Assembly (NCBI RefSeq): GCF_013423955.1
Contig: NZ_JACCKX010000001.1
Span: forward strand, 496,001 to 560,000
Reading direction: 5' to 3'
DNA from: Ottowia beijingensis
GTDB taxonomy: Bacteria > Pseudomonadota > Gammaproteobacteria > Burkholderiales > Burkholderiaceae_C
Length of the DNA: 64,000 bases
In this document: one piece after another, positions 1 to 10,385 of the stretch
Numbering within the stretch: position 1 is the stretch's first letter
Layout of the letters: every line of letters begins with the position of its first letter
Notes under the pieces: generated by a model
Databases searched by the model: none
What the model was told of the DNA's origin: nothing
Seen by the model: the letters and a program-made list of their open reading frames with translations, nothing else
Position numbers and translations under genes: made by a program

Positions 1-436
1 GAGCGCTGCTGAAGGCACGCTGATGGCCATGACCTTCGTGGCCGAACCCAGCAACGAACGCCGCGCCACCTTCCTGTCGAACTACCGGCGCCACCACAAG
101 ACCGACCGCATCGCGGTGCCGATTGCCGCAGCCCAGGCCTACGACAGCACCTACCTGCTGGCCCACGCCCTGATGTCCATCAAGGACCGCAGCAAGCTCG
201 ACGGCCCGGCCATCAAGCATGCGCTGGAGAACAACGACCGCCCCTACTACGGCGTGGTGGCCACCTACAAGAACGCCTTCTCCTCGACCGACCATGACGC
301 GATGACCGAGAACATGCTGTACCTCGGCACCGTGCGCAACGGCGTCGTCACCTTCGCCAACCCCGACGACGCCAAGCGCAACCTGATCGTGCAGCGCAAG
401 GTCAGCGCGGCGCCGCCGGCGACAACGGTGCGATAG
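1..436 (+). CDS. ABC transporter substrate-binding protein, C-terminal part (branched-chain amino acid type)
   Basis: The frame is open from base 2, so the gene begins upstream of the window; only about 144 C-terminal residues are present, ending at TAG 434-436. The segment looks like the second lobe of a Peripla_BP_6/LivJ-type periplasmic protein: an AQAYDSTYLLAHAL helix, then a GPAIKHALEN helix, then a YYGVVATYKNAFSSTDHDA strand-loop and a final region with YLGTVRNGVV. Such proteins bind branched-chain amino acids, amides or similar solutes in the periplasm. The ligand cannot be told from this part. The last 35 bases overlap the convergent outer-membrane factor gene. Confidence 0.75.
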   Translation, partial: SAAEGTLMAMTFVAEPSNERRATFLSNYRRHHKTDRIAVPIAAAQAYDSTYLLAHALMSIKDRSKLDGPAIKHALENNDRPYYGVVATYKNAFSSTDHDAMTENMLYLGTVRNGVVTFANPDDAKRNLIVQRKVSAAPPATTVR

Positions 437-1889
437 GCCTCTCGACCACCCACGGCACCTGCCAGCCGCCGCCCAGCGCCTGGATCAAGCCCACCGCCGC
501 CTGCTGGCGCTGCAATTGCAGCTGCAGCAGGCTGCGCCGCGCGCTTAAAGCGCTGGCCTGGGCCTGCACCACTTCGGTGTACGAGGTCAGGCCCGCCTGG
601 TAGCGGTTCATCTGCTGCTGCTCGATGCGCTCGGCCGCATCGGCCGCAGCGCGCACGTGCTCCGTCTGCGCGGCCAGCGTGGCCAGGGCGCTGAGCTGGT
701 CTTCCACCTCCTTCATGCTGGTCAGCGCCGCCTGGCGGTAGCGCGCCACGGCGGCGTCGCGCGCGGCCAGCGTCTGCTCCACCCGCGCCTCGCGCGCGCC
801 GCCGTCGAAGATGTTCTGCGCCAGCGCCAGCCCAATCGACCACAGCAGGCTGGGGGCCGACACCAGATCGGCCAGGTGCACGCCGCCCGCGCCGAGGCTG
901 GCACTCAGGTTGAGGTTGGGGAAGTACGCACTACGCGCCACGCCGATCTGCGCGTTGGCGGCGGTCACGGCGCGCTCGGCGCTGGCCACATCGGGGCGGC
1001 GCAGCAGCAACAGCGACGGCAATTCAGCCGGCACGCGCGGCACGGTGTGGACCCACGGCGCCGGCGCCACGGCAAAGCCGGCCGGCGCCTCGCCCACCAG
1101 CAGCGCAACGGCGTGTTCGTAGGCAGTGCGGCTGCGCTGCAGCGCCACGCGCGTGGCCTGGGCGTTGCGCAGCGTGCTCTGTGCCTGGAAGGTGTCGGTG
1201 CGCGGCACCACGCCGACGTCGTAGCGGTTCTGCGTGATGCGGGCGTTGCGCTGGTAGCCGGCGATGATGTCATCCATCAGCGCGATCTCGGCATCGGTGG
1301 CGCGCAGGGCCAGATAGGCCTCGGCCAGGCTGGCCTGCGCATTCAGGCGCGCGCCCGCCAGGTCGGCCTCGCTGGCCTGCACGCTGGCCGACTGCGCGTT
1401 CACCGCCTCGCGGATGCGGCCCCACAAGTCGGGCGCCCAGCTCGCGTTCAGGTTGATGCTGGCAGCGCCGCTGGTGGCGCGGTCGTCGCCGCCGCTGCGC
1501 TGCTGGCTGGCCTGCGCGCCCAGTTGCGGCATGAACTCGGCCTGCTGCTGGCGCAGCAGCGCCTGCGCCTGCGCCACGTTGGCGGCGGCGACTTTCAGGT
1601 TCTGGTTGTTCAGATCGACCCGCGCGATCAGCCCCTGCAGCACCGGGTCGTCGAACAGCAGCCACCACTGGCCCTGTGACCAGGCACGCGCCTCGTCGGT
1701 GCTGACCCAGCCTTCGGCCGGCGCGGCGTTCTTCCAGTGCAGGGGCACCGGCATCGGCTCCATGGCCGTCTTGGGTGCCAGCGAGCAGGCGCTGAGCAGG
1801 CAGGCCACAACCACAGCGCCTACCAACGTTTTGGGGCGTTGGCGCCCAACTGAAAAGCGCGAGCAGCTATCTTTTTGGTAGTTATTCAT
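402..1889 (-). CDS. RND efflux outer-membrane factor lipoprotein (NodT/OprM family)
   Basis: A 495-residue outer-membrane channel of a tripartite efflux pump. After a charged start it has a hydrophobic segment and the lipobox LLSAC (Cys about 35), so it is a predicted lipoprotein. Two OEP repeats follow, with typical segments such as PDLWGRI, RYDVGVV, LLLRRPDVASAERAV and YQAGLTSYTEV. It is the last gene of the mdtA-mdtB-mdtC-OMF set, the order of Pseudomonas muxABC-opmB. About the first 20 codons lie in a palindromic repeat (1835-1886), so the extreme N-terminus was probably recruited from it. The ATG at 1889 is the only plausible start. No frameshift seen. Confidence 0.9.
   Translation of the reverse strand: MNNYQKDSCSRFSVGRQRPKTLVGAVVVACLLSACSLAPKTAMEPMPVPLHWKNAAPAEGWVSTDEARAWSQGQWWLLFDDPVLQGLIARVDLNNQNLKVAAANVAQAQALLRQQQAEFMPQLGAQASQQRSGGDDRATSGAASINLNASWAPDLWGRIREAVNAQSASVQASEADLAGARLNAQASLAEAYLALRATDAEIALMDDIIAGYQRNARITQNRYDVGVVPRTDTFQAQSTLRNAQATRVALQRSRTAYEHAVALLVGEAPAGFAVAPAPWVHTVPRVPAELPSLLLLRRPDVASAERAVTAANAQIGVARSAYFPNLNLSASLGAGGVHLADLVSAPSLLWSIGLALAQNIFDGGAREARVEQTLAARDAAVARYRQAALTSMKEVEDQLSALATLAAQTEHVRAAADAAERIEQQQMNRYQAGLTSYTEVVQAQASALSARRSLLQLQLQRQQAAVGLIQALGGGWQVPWVVERPIAPLSPAAPR
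1835..1886 (-). repeat. AGCTGCT-GCGC palindromic repeat, copy A
   Basis: Read on the minus strand it has the family layout: A-rich lead, AGCTGCT, CGCGC, a short loop and GGCGCC. It lies in the first ~18 codons of the outer-membrane factor gene. Confidence 0.6.
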
Positions 1890-1911
1890 GACAATTCAGC
1901 GCCCCTCATCA

Positions 1912-2276
1912 GGCCGAGCGCAGCGATGGCCTGTGTGGTTTTCCCATTCCCCTCTGGATGCGCCGAGGAGCGCAGCGGGCGGGGTGAGCGGGTGCACCGA
2001 AGGATGCACACGCTTCGTGATCTGACTCGCTGGCGATGTTTGAGCGGCGTGAACGCAGTGAACAAAGCGAGTTCGACAGCGCACCCCGCCCGCGAGCACC
2101 GCAGGTTGCCCGCAGCGAAGCGGAGGGACGCAGCCAGTGGGGTCGCCTTTTCTTTGGTTACTTTCTTTTGGCGAGACAAAAGAAAGTGACTGCGCCGCCG
2201 GGCGCACATCCCGGCCAGCAACGCATCCAACGCCCCAGCCCCTCACCTCAACCCTCTCCCCAAAAGGGCGAGGGAG
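1912..2276 (+). repeat. ~360-bp interspersed repeat, copy 1
   Basis: It begins with GGCCGAGCGCAGCGATGGCC and ends with a CCTCTCCCC...GGGCGAGGGAG hairpin. Near the middle-right it holds an inverted repeat of TACTTTCTTTTGG and ACAAAAGAAAGT. It is nearly identical to 6103-6462 and related, in inverse orientation, to 5590-6003. It fills the 3' flank of mdtC (1890-2333). Open frames across it on both strands have unusual composition and recur in the other copies, so I do not call genes. Confidence 0.75.
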
Positions 2277-2333
2277 TATCCGGGCCGCTCGACAGGTGCA
2301 TGGAAAGAACAGACCGCGCTCATATCAACATCC

Positions 2334-5300
2334 TCAAGCCACCCCTCTTGCCAACATCGCCTCATTCGCCGGCCGTCGCCGCAGCTTGTCGAGCAGCACA
2401 TAGACCACCGGCGTGGTCAGCAGCGTCAGCAACTGGCTGGCCAGCAGGCCGCCGATGATGGTCACGCCCAGCGGCTGGCGCAGCTCGGCCCCCACGCCGA
2501 AGCCGATGGCCAGCGGCAGCGCGCCAGCGCGGCGGCCAGCGTGGTCATCATGATGGGCCGAAAGCGCATCAGCGCCGCCTCGCGCGCGGCCTGCGCGGCC
2601 GTCAACCCACGCGAGCGCTGCGCATCGAGCGCAAAGTCGATGATCAGGATGCCGTTCTTCTTCACGATGCCGATCAGCAGAAACACGCCGATCAGCGCCA
2701 TGATGGAAAACTCCATCTTCATCGCCATCAGCGAGAACACCGCGCCAAAACCCGCCGAGGGCAGCGTGGTCAGCACCGTCACCGGGTGGATCAGGCTTTC
2801 GTACAGGATGCCGAGCACGATGTAGATCACCACGATGGCGGCGGCGATCAGGATCACCTGTTCGGACTGCTGCTTCTGCGCCTCGCCCGCCGCGCCGCTG
2901 AACTGCCCGCGCACATTGTTGGGCATGCCGATGGCGCTTTCTGCCTCGCGCACGGCCTGGCGCGCCTGGTCCAGCGACACCCCATCGGCCAGGTTGAACG
3001 ACAGCGTGGACGACAGCTCGCCGCCGTCGTGCATCACCGAGGTGGGCACCGCCCGCTCGCGCACCGTGGCAAAGGCCGACAGCGGCACCATGCGGCTTTC
3101 CTGCGCCGACAGCGGCTGCCCGGTGGAGGCACTGCGCAGCGCGGGGTTGGCCGAGGCAGCGGCGGTGGCGCTTGAGGTGGCGGCCGCATCGCCGCTGGCC
3201 GCCGCGCTCACCCGCCCCGCCGGCACGAACACGTCGCGCAGCACCACGGGCGACTGCGCGAACTCGGGCGCCCACTCCATCACCACCGAATACTGGTTCA
3301 TGTCGGCATACATCGTCGCCACGCTGCGCTGGCCGAAGGCGTTGTACAGCGCGCTGTTGATGGCGCTGGTGGTCACGCCCAGTTGCGCGGCGCGGTCGCG
3401 GTCGATATCGATGAAGGTCTCCACGCCGTTCTCGGTCTGGTCGTCGTCCACGTCGGTCAGGCGCGCGTCCAGCTTCATCTGGTCCGACAGGCGCTGCACC
3501 CAGGTCTTCAGGTCGGCCTGGTTGTCGGCCTTCAGCGTGAACTGGTAGGTGCTGTTGCTGCTGCGCCCGCCCATGCGCAGCTCCTGCACCGGGTTGAGGA
3601 ACACGCGCAGGCCGGTGATCTGGTTCAGTGGCGCGCGCAGGCGGTTGATGACCTCGCGCGTGCTTTCGGTGCGCTCGCTAGGGGCTTGAGCGCGGCCGAC
3701 AGAAAGCCGCCGCCCGCGCCGCCACCGCCTGAAAAGCCCACCACCGTGGCCACGGCCGGATCGCGCCGCACGATGTCCACGGCCTGCTGCAGCTTCTCAG
3801 CCAGGGCGCTGGACGAGATGCTCTGGTCGGCGCGCAGGCCGCCCTGCAGCTGCCCGTTGTCCTGCTCGGGGAAGAAGCCCTTGGGGATGGCCATGAACAG
3901 GTAGACGTTGAGCGCCACCACCACGGCCAGCACCGTCACCACCGTCCACGGCGCGGCCAGCGACCAGTCGAGCGCGTGGCCGTAGGCGCGCTCCAGCGCA
4001 CCCTGCGCCCGCGCCAGGCCGCGCGCCACGGCACCGCGGCTGCGCTGCGCCACGCTTTGCCGCTCGCCCGCATCGCGCTGCGGTTTCAGGAGCATGGCGC
4101 ACATCATCGGCGTGGTGGTGAGCGAGATGACGAGCGAGATCATCACCGCGATCGACAGCGTCATGGCGAACTCGCGGAACATGCGCCCCACCGCGCCGCC
4201 CATGAACAGCAGCGGAATGAACACCGCCACCAGCGACAGGCTGATGGTGAGCACCGTGAACCCCACCTCGCGCGCGCCGCGCAGCGCCGCCTCCAGCCGC
4301 GGCGCGCCTTTCTCGAGGTGGCGCGAGATGTTCTCGAGCACCACGATGGCGTCGTCCACCACGAAGCCGGTGGCCACCGTCAGCGCCATCAGCGTCAGGT
4401 TGTTGAGCGAATAGCCCAGCGCGTACGTCACCGCGAAGGTGCCCAGCAGCGACACCACCGTGGCCACGCCCGGAATCAGCGCCGAGCGCAGGTTGCGCAG
4501 GAACAGGCCGACCACGACGACGACCAGAACGATCGAGATCAGCAGCGTGAGCTGCACCTCGTGCACCGACGCGCGGATCATGCCAGTGCGGTCGATGGCG
4601 ACGTCGAGCGTGATGTCCTGCGGCAGCTGCGCGCGCAGCGCCGGCAGCATGGCGTTGATGGCGTCGGCGGTTTCGATCAGGTTGGCGCCGGGCTGCTGCG
4701 TGACGTTGACCACGATGGCCGGCTTGCCGTTGAACATGCCGCGGCGGCGGGTGTCTTCCACGCTGTCGATCACGCGCGCCACGTCGCCCAGCCGCACCTG
4801 CGCGCTGCCGCGCGAGGCGATGATGAGGTCGCGGTAATACGCCGCGCGCAGCCCCGGCGGCGGCGTGTTGACCTGCAGCGCGCGGCCGGATTCGGTGCCG
4901 CCCACTTCGACGATGCCCTTGGGCCGGTTGGCGTTGTTGGCCTGGATGGCGGCGCGAACGTCCTCGCTGGAAAGGCCCAGGTCGTTGAGCGCGAACGGGT
5001 TCAGCTCCACCCGCACGGCGGGCAACGAGCCGCCGCCCAGTTCCACATCGCCCACGCCCGGCACCTGCGCCAGCCGCTGGCTGACGATGTTGCTCACGGC
5101 GTCGTACACCTGCCCCGGCGTGCGCGTGTCGGAGGTGAGCGCGAGGATCAGGAAGGGTTGCGCAGCGGGGTTGCGCTTGCGGTAGGTGGGGTTGCTGCGC
5201 AGCGTGGCGGGCAGATCGACGCGGGCGGCGTTGATGGCGGCCTGCACCTCGCGCGCGGCGTCATCAATGTTGCGGTTCAGGTCGAACTGCAGCATCACGC

Positions 5301-5568
5301 GGGTCTGGCCGGTGCTGCTCCACGACGTCATCTCGTTGACGCCCGGGATGGTGCCCAGGTAGCGCTCCAGCGGCGTGGCGACGCTGCGCGCCATGTCGGA
5401 CGGGCTGGCGCCGCTGAGGCTGGCGTTGACGCTGATGAAGGGGAAGTCGACGGCGGGCAGGCGGGCGACGGGGAGCAGGAAGAAGGCGACGATGCCCGCG
5501 AGCGCGATTCCGAGCGTGAGGAGGACGGTGGCGACGGGGCGGTGGATGAAGGGGCGGGAGAGGTTCAC
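2334..5568 (-). CDS. mdtC: RND efflux permease, MdtC/MuxC type (two frame breaks)
   Basis: Inner-membrane proton-driven pump subunit, expected to act with MdtB, MdtA and the outer-membrane factor. The start is GTG at 5568, giving the N-terminus [20 protein letters not shown]. It has the AcrB-family pattern: TM1, LPGASPSDM-like porter motif, [17 protein letters not shown] in TM4 with the proton-relay Asp pair, FREFAMTLS, and near the end [12 protein letters not shown]. Two one-base losses break the frame: near 3680 (after AALKPL) and near 2525 (LAAAL / [10 protein letters not shown]). An Ala/Ser-rich insert of about 30 residues lies in the second periplasmic half. Both breaks restore a full-length protein, so I favour sequencing error over a pseudogene. 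Confidence 0.88.
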
Positions 5569-5589
5569 TTGGCCTCCCCTGGGGTGTTA

Positions 5590-6003
5590 CTCCCTCGCCC
5601 CGCTGGGAGAGAGCCTGCCCCGGACTTGATCCGGGGGTGGGGGTGAGGGGCTGCTCGGCTTCTTTGCTGGCTGTCGTTGTTTGGATGCGCTGCTGGCCGG
5701 GATGTGCGCCCGGCGGCGCAGTCACTTTCTTTGTTTCGCCAAAAGAAAGTAACCAAAGAAAAAGCGACCCCGCTGGCCGTGTCCCCTGCGCTTCGCTTCG
5801 GGGCAACCTGCGATGCTCGGGCATGAGGCGGCGCTGCGGAACTCGCTTTGTTCGCTGCGCTCACGCCGCTCGAACATCCGCAGCAAGTCAGAGCACGAAG
5901 CGCGGCATGCTGCGCTGCCGCGCCCGCCCCACGCCCTGCGCTTCTCGGCACGGCCATAGGGGCTTTCAACAAGCCCCTTCGGGCCATCGCTGCGCTCAGC
6001 CTG
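5590..6003 (-). repeat. ~360-bp interspersed repeat, copy 2 (inverted, diverged)
   Basis: Related in reverse to 1912-2276 and 6103-6462: a CTCCCTCGCCCC hairpin end, GCGCCCGGCGGCGCAGTCACT, the CTTTCTTTTGG inverted-repeat core and AGCGCAGCGATGG at the far end. It forms an inverted pair with copy 3 around the REP hairpin at 6014-6087, filling the mdtC-mdtB gap (5569-6429). Confidence 0.65.
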
Positions 6004-6013
6004 GGTGACTGGG

Positions 6014-6087
6014 TGTGGGAGCGGGCTTGCCCGCGATGAACGCATCGGAAGAACATAGGCCCCATCGCGGGCAAGCCCGCTCCCACA
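6014..6087. repeat. REP-like inverted pair (GTGGGAGCGGGCTTGCCCGCGA)
   Basis: TGTGGGAGCGGGCTTGCCCG at 6014 and its exact reverse complement ending at 6087 enclose about 24 bases. Each arm is itself a small hairpin. A related pair occurs at 21507-21581. This resembles the REP/BIME elements common in Pseudomonas and Burkholderiales. Confidence 0.75.
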
Positions 6088-6102
6088 AAGAGAAAAACCC
6101 AG

Positions 6103-6462
6103 GGCCGAGCGCAGCGATGGCCCGTGTGGTTGTCCCCTTCCCCTCTGGATGCGCCGAGGAGCGCAGCGGGCGGGGTGAGCGCGTGCAGCGCAGCATGCAC
6201 GCGCATCGTGATCTGACTCGCTGCGGCTGTCTGAGCGAAGCGCGTAAGCGCGAAGCGAGTTCCGCAGCGCACCCCGCCCGCGAGCACCGCAGGTTGCCCG
6301 CAGCGAAGCGGAGGGACGCAGCCAGTGGGGCCGCCTTTTCTTTGCCTACTTTCTTTTGGCGGAGCAAAGAAAGTAGGTTCGCCGCCGGGCGCACATCCCG
6401 GCCAACAGCGCTCCCAACGCCCAGGCCCCTCACCCCAGCCCTCTCCCCAAAGGGGCGAGGGA
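6103..6462 (+). repeat. ~360-bp interspersed repeat, copy 3
   Basis: Nearly identical to copy 1 (1912-2276), from GGCCGAGCGCAGCGATGG to GGGCGAGGGAG, and in the same orientation. The two direct copies bracket mdtC. The last 30 bases overlap the 3' end of the mdtB frame. Confidence 0.75.
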
Positions 6463-9400
6463 GCAATACCCCACACCGCCAGAATTCAAGTCAAAACAAC
6501 CCCCAGCGCCCACCCCACCTGCGCAAGCAGCTATCTTTTCAAAAGCACCCAGACATGCCTTCTCACGCATGCCCCACCCCTCAACCACACCCCCGCGCCC
6601 CCGAACCCGCGCCGCCACCCGGTCAAACCACAAATAAATCACCGGCGTCGTGAACAGCGTCAACAACTGCGACAACACCAAGCCACCGAAGATCGCCAAC
6701 CCCAGCGGCCGCCGCAACTCCGCCCCATCCCCAAACGCCAGCATCATCGGCAGCGCCGCAGCCAGCGCCGCCAGCGTCGTCATCAGAATGGGCCGAAAGC
6801 GCAGCAGCGCCGCCTGATGAATCGCCTCCTGCGGCGCCATCCCCTGGTGCCGCTCGGCATCCAGCGCAAAGTCGATCATCATGATCGCGTTCTTCTTCAC
6901 GATGCCGATCAGCAGGATCAGGCCGATGATCCCCACGATGTCCAGCGGGTGCCCCGTCACCCACAGCGCCAGCAGCGCGCCCACGCCCGCCGATGGCAGC
7001 GTGGACAGGATCGTCAGCGGGTGGATGTAGCTCTCGTACAGCACGCCCAGCACGATGTACACGCACACCAGCGCCGCCAGAATCAGCCACAGCTGGTTCG
7101 ACAGCGAACCCTCGTAGGCGCCGGCAGAGCCGGTCATGCGCAGCGTGATGCCCTGCGGCAGCCCCTCGGCCTGCGCCGCCGCCTTGATGGCCCGCACCGC
7201 CGCGCCCAGCGACACACCGGGCGCCAGGTCGAACCCCACGGTGGCGGCAGGGTACTGCGCCACGCGCGTCACTTGCAGCGGCGCGGGTTGCTCCACGATG
7301 GCGGCGATGCTCGACAGCGGCGCGGTCGCGCCGCCCGCCGTGCGCAGCGGCAGGTTCATCAGCGCATGCAGGCTGGCCGCATCGTCGCGCTGTGCTTCCA
7401 GTATCACGCGGTAGTGGTTGGTCTCGGTGAAGATGGTCGAGACGATGCGCTGGCCGAAGGCGTTGTACAGCGCGTCGTCGATGCTGCTGGCCGTGATGCC
7501 GAGGCGCGAGGCGCTGTCGCGGTCCACCTGCACGAAGGCTGCCTTGCCCTGCGCGCCGGCGTCGGTGGCGGTGCCGCGCAGCTCGGGCAGGTCGCGCAGG
7601 CGCACGGCCAGCCGCTGCGCCCAGGCATCCACCTCGGCGGTGTTCACGCCCTCCAGCGCAAAGCGGTATTCGGTGGCGCCGCTTTCGCTGTCCACCGTCA
7701 GGTCCTGCGTGGGCTGCACCAGCACCGTCGTGCCCGGCGCGGCGCGCTCGGCGCTGGTGCGCAGGCGCTCCATGATGGCGGGCTGCGATTCGCCGAACAG
7801 GCCGCGCGGCCGCAGGTTGACCACCAGCCGCCCGTTGCTCAGCATGGTGTTGTTGGCCGCGTCCACGCCGACCACCGAGCTGACCGACTGCACCGCCCCA
7901 TCGCCCAGCACCGCCTCGGCCGCGGCGCCCTGCAGCGCCGCCATGCGGTCGAACGACACATCGGCCGGCGCCTGCACGCGCAGCTGCAGCTGGCCGGTGC
8001 TCTGCGTCGGGAACAGGCCCTTGGGAATCGCCCAGTACATCAGCACCGTCAGCAGCAGCGTGCCCAGCGCGATCAGCAGCGTCAGCGGCTGGTGCGCCAG
8101 CACCCAGTGCAGGCCGCGGTCGTACTGCGCGATCACGCGGTCCATGCCGCGCTGCATGGCACCGCCGATGCGGCCCTGGGCGTGATCCAGCGGCTCCAAC
8201 CAGCGCGCAGACATCATGGGCACCAGCGTCAGCGACACCACGGCGGAGATCAGGATCGTCAGCGCGAGCGTCACCGCGAACTCGCGGAAAAGGCGGCCGA
8301 TCACCTCCTGCATGAACAGCAGCGGAATCAGCACCGCCACCAGCGACACCGTGAGCGAGATGATGGTGAAGCCGATCTCGCCCGCGCCGTCGATGGCGGC
8401 CTGCCAGGGCGACTTGCCCATCTCGCGGTGTCTGGAGATGTTTTCTATGACCACGATCGCGTCATCGACGACAAACCCCGTCGCAATCGTCAGCGCCATC
8501 AGGCTCAGGTTATTGAGCGAGAAGCCCAGCAGGTACATCACCCCCGCCGAGCCGACCAGCGAGATCGGCACCGCAATGCTGGCGATCAGCGTGGCGCGCA
8601 GGCTGTGCAGGAAGAAGAAGATCACCAGCACCACCATCACCACCGCCAGCAGCAGCTCGATCTGCACGTGCTGCACCGAGGCGCGGATGCCCTGCGTGCG
8701 GTCGGTCAGCACCGCCACGCGCACGCTCTCGGGCAGCCCTTGAGTCAGCTCGGGCAATTGCTGCTTGATGGCGTCCACCGTGGCGATCACGTTGGCGCCG
8801 GGCTGGCGCTGCACGTTCAGGATGATGGCGTGCACCAGCTCGCCGCTGGTCTGCCCCGCCGTCGGCGCATCGGCGGCACCCGTGGCGCGCACGGTGGCGC
8901 CCTCTTTGATGCCAGCCCAGGCGCCCAGGCGGCTGTTCTCCGAGCCCCGAATCACCTCGGCCACGTCCTTCAGCCGCACCGGCGCGCCGCCGCGGTAGCT
9001 CACGATCAGCTCGCGGTATTGCTCGGCCGTCAGCAGCTGGTCGTTGCTGTTGATGGTGTAGGCGCGGCGCGGGCCGTCGAAGCTGCCCTTGGCGCTGCTC
9101 ACGTTGGCGCCGTTGATGGCCGTGCGCAGGCTGTCCAGCCCCAGGCCCATGCTGGCCAGCGCCTCCAGGTTGCCCTGCACGCGCACGGCGGGCCGCTGCC
9201 CGCCCGCCAGCGTGACCAGGCCCACGCCGCTGATTTGGCTGATCTTCTGCGCCAGCCGCGTGTTGACCATGTTCTGCACCTCGGTCAGCGGCAGGCTGTC
9301 GGAGGTGATCGCCAGCGTCAGGATCGGCGCGTCCGCCGGGTTCACCTTGGCGTACACTGGCGGCGCCGGAAGGTCGGCCGGCAGCAGCGAGCCACCCGCA

Positions 9401-9737
9401 TTGATGGCCGCCTGCACCTGCTGCTCGGCCGCCGCCATCGACTCCTTCAGGCCGAACTGCAGCGTGACGATCGAGACGCCTGCCGCGCTGGTGCTGCTCA
9501 TGCGCGCCAGCCCCGCCATTTGGCCGAACTGGCGCTCCAGCGGCGCGGTGACGGTACGGCTCATCACGTCCGGGCTGGCGCCCGGGTACAGCGTCTGCAC
9601 CTGGATCGTCGGGTAATCCACCTGCGGCAGCGCCGCCAGCGGCAAAAGCGCAGCCCCAGCAACCCCGACAGCACGATGGCCAGCATGAACAGGCCGGTGG
9701 CGACGGGGCGGTGGATGAAGAGGCGGGAGGGGTTCAT
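6430..9737 (-). CDS. mdtB: RND efflux permease, MdtB/MuxB type (one frame break near the start)
   Basis: First permease gene after mdtA. ATG at 9737 gives [20 protein letters not shown], the usual MdtB start. A base missing near 9647 shifts the frame before LLPLAALPQVDYPTIQV; the rest is one frame. Family landmarks: [52 protein letters not shown] (TM4 relay), FREFAVTLA and LRFRPILMTTLAA. The protein should end near YLWFDRVAARVRGR, but the frame continues for about 50 residues through palindromic repeat copy B and into the 360-bp repeat. That tail is probably a non-functional extension. Confidence 0.9.
6484..6540 (-). repeat. AGCTGCT-GCGC palindromic repeat, copy B
   Basis: On the minus strand: GATAGCTGCTTGCGC, a loop, GGCGC, then TTTGACTTGAAT. 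It supplies about 19 codons of the extended C-terminus of mdtB. Confidence 0.65.
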
Positions 9738-9760
9738 GGATGTGCCACCCACCTACCATC

Positions 9761-9796
9761 TTGAAAAGACCAGTTTAAAGACCTATATTCAGGTCT
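9761..9796 (+). promoter_or_regulatory. Sigma70 promoter and operator of the toxin-antitoxin module
   Basis: TTGAAA (9761-9766), a 17-base spacer and TATATT (9784-9789) make a near-consensus promoter. A perfect 6-bp inverted repeat, AGACCT-N6-AGGTCT (9779-9796), covers the -10 box. That is the expected position for autorepression by the antitoxin. AAGGAG follows at 9799-9804, 8 bases before the ATG at 9813. Confidence 0.75.
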
Positions 9797-9812
9797 CGAA
9801 AGGAGTCCTGCC

Positions 9813-10061
9813 ATGCCCCACCCTGTTCTTGCCGATACGGCGGCCAGCATTTCCGAGCTCAAAGCCAACCCCATGAAAGTGGTTGCCAGCGGCAACGGCA
9901 TGCCAATTGCGGTGCTGAACCGCAACGCACCGGCGTTCTATTGCGTGCCGGCCGCGGCGTACGAGGCGATGATGGAACTGATCGACGACGCCCAGTTGCT
10001 GCAACTGGTCGAGCAGCGCCAGCACGAAGCCTCGGTCGCCGTGACGCTCGATGAGCTATAG
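9813..10061 (+). CDS. Type II antitoxin, Phd/YefM (StbD) family
   Basis: An 82-residue protein starting after a good AAGGAG site. The N-terminal DNA-binding half contains ISELKANPMKVV and GMPIAVLNRNAPAFYCVP, the Phd/YefM signature; the C-terminal half (QLLQLVEQRQHEASVAVTLDEL) is the toxin-wrapping tail. It should neutralise the RelE-like toxin encoded next and repress the promoter at 9761-9796. The stop overlaps the toxin start by 11 bases, typical of a coupled module. The pair is on the plus strand, inside an otherwise minus-strand efflux operon. Confidence 0.88.
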   Translation: MPHPVLADTAASISELKANPMKVVASGNGMPIAVLNRNAPAFYCVPAAAYEAMMELIDDAQLLQLVEQRQHEASVAVTLDEL

Positions 10062-10343
10062 CCTGCGCTTCAAGGAATCGGCGCTGAAGGAATGGCGCCA
10101 GCTCAGCCCCCTGTGCGCGAGCAGTTCAGGAAGAAGCTGGCCGAGCGGCTGGAACAACCCCGCGTGCCCAGCGCCGCGCTGCATGGTGCGCGCGACCTGT
10201 ACAAGATCAAGCTGCGTGCAGCGGGCTTCCGACTCGTGTACCAGGTCGATGACGGCATCGTCACCGTGACCGTGGTCGCCGTCGGCAAGCGAGAGCGCAA
10301 CGCGGTCTATGCGGCAGCACTGACGCGCTTGAAGAAGAACTGA
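10051..10343 (+). CDS. Type II toxin, RelE/ParE family (one frame break)
   Basis: Starts at ATG 10051 inside the antitoxin end (MSYSLRFKESALKEWRQLS). A C is missing from the run at 10107-10111; restoring it gives a normal ~97-residue RelE fold: PPVREQFRKKLAERL, then LHGARDLYKIKLRAAGFRLV, YQVDDGIVTVTVVAVGKR and RNAVYAAALTRL. RelE homologues cut mRNA on the ribosome and ParE homologues inhibit gyrase; this one looks more RelE-like (YKIKLR...GFRLVYQV). If the deletion were real, the toxin would be dead. Confidence 0.82.
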
Positions 10344-10385
10344 GAAGGCTGAGGACGTCATGCGTGCGAACTCGTCAACCGGCCA

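Noticed and set aside
1886..2246. Short proteins within the ~360-bp repeat (KKVTKEKATPLAASLRFAAG type)
   Set aside because: They recur wherever the repeat occurs and lack ribosome sites; such annotations are usually spurious.
3976..5646. A 556-residue plus-strand frame antisense to mdtC
   Set aside because: Composition artefact (His/Arg/Gly/Val-rich) opposite a well-supported permease.
6325..9876. A 1183-residue open frame antisense to mdtB
   Set aside because: Its product is His/Arg/Gln-rich with no domain; it is the mirror of mdtB codon bias in GC-rich DNA.
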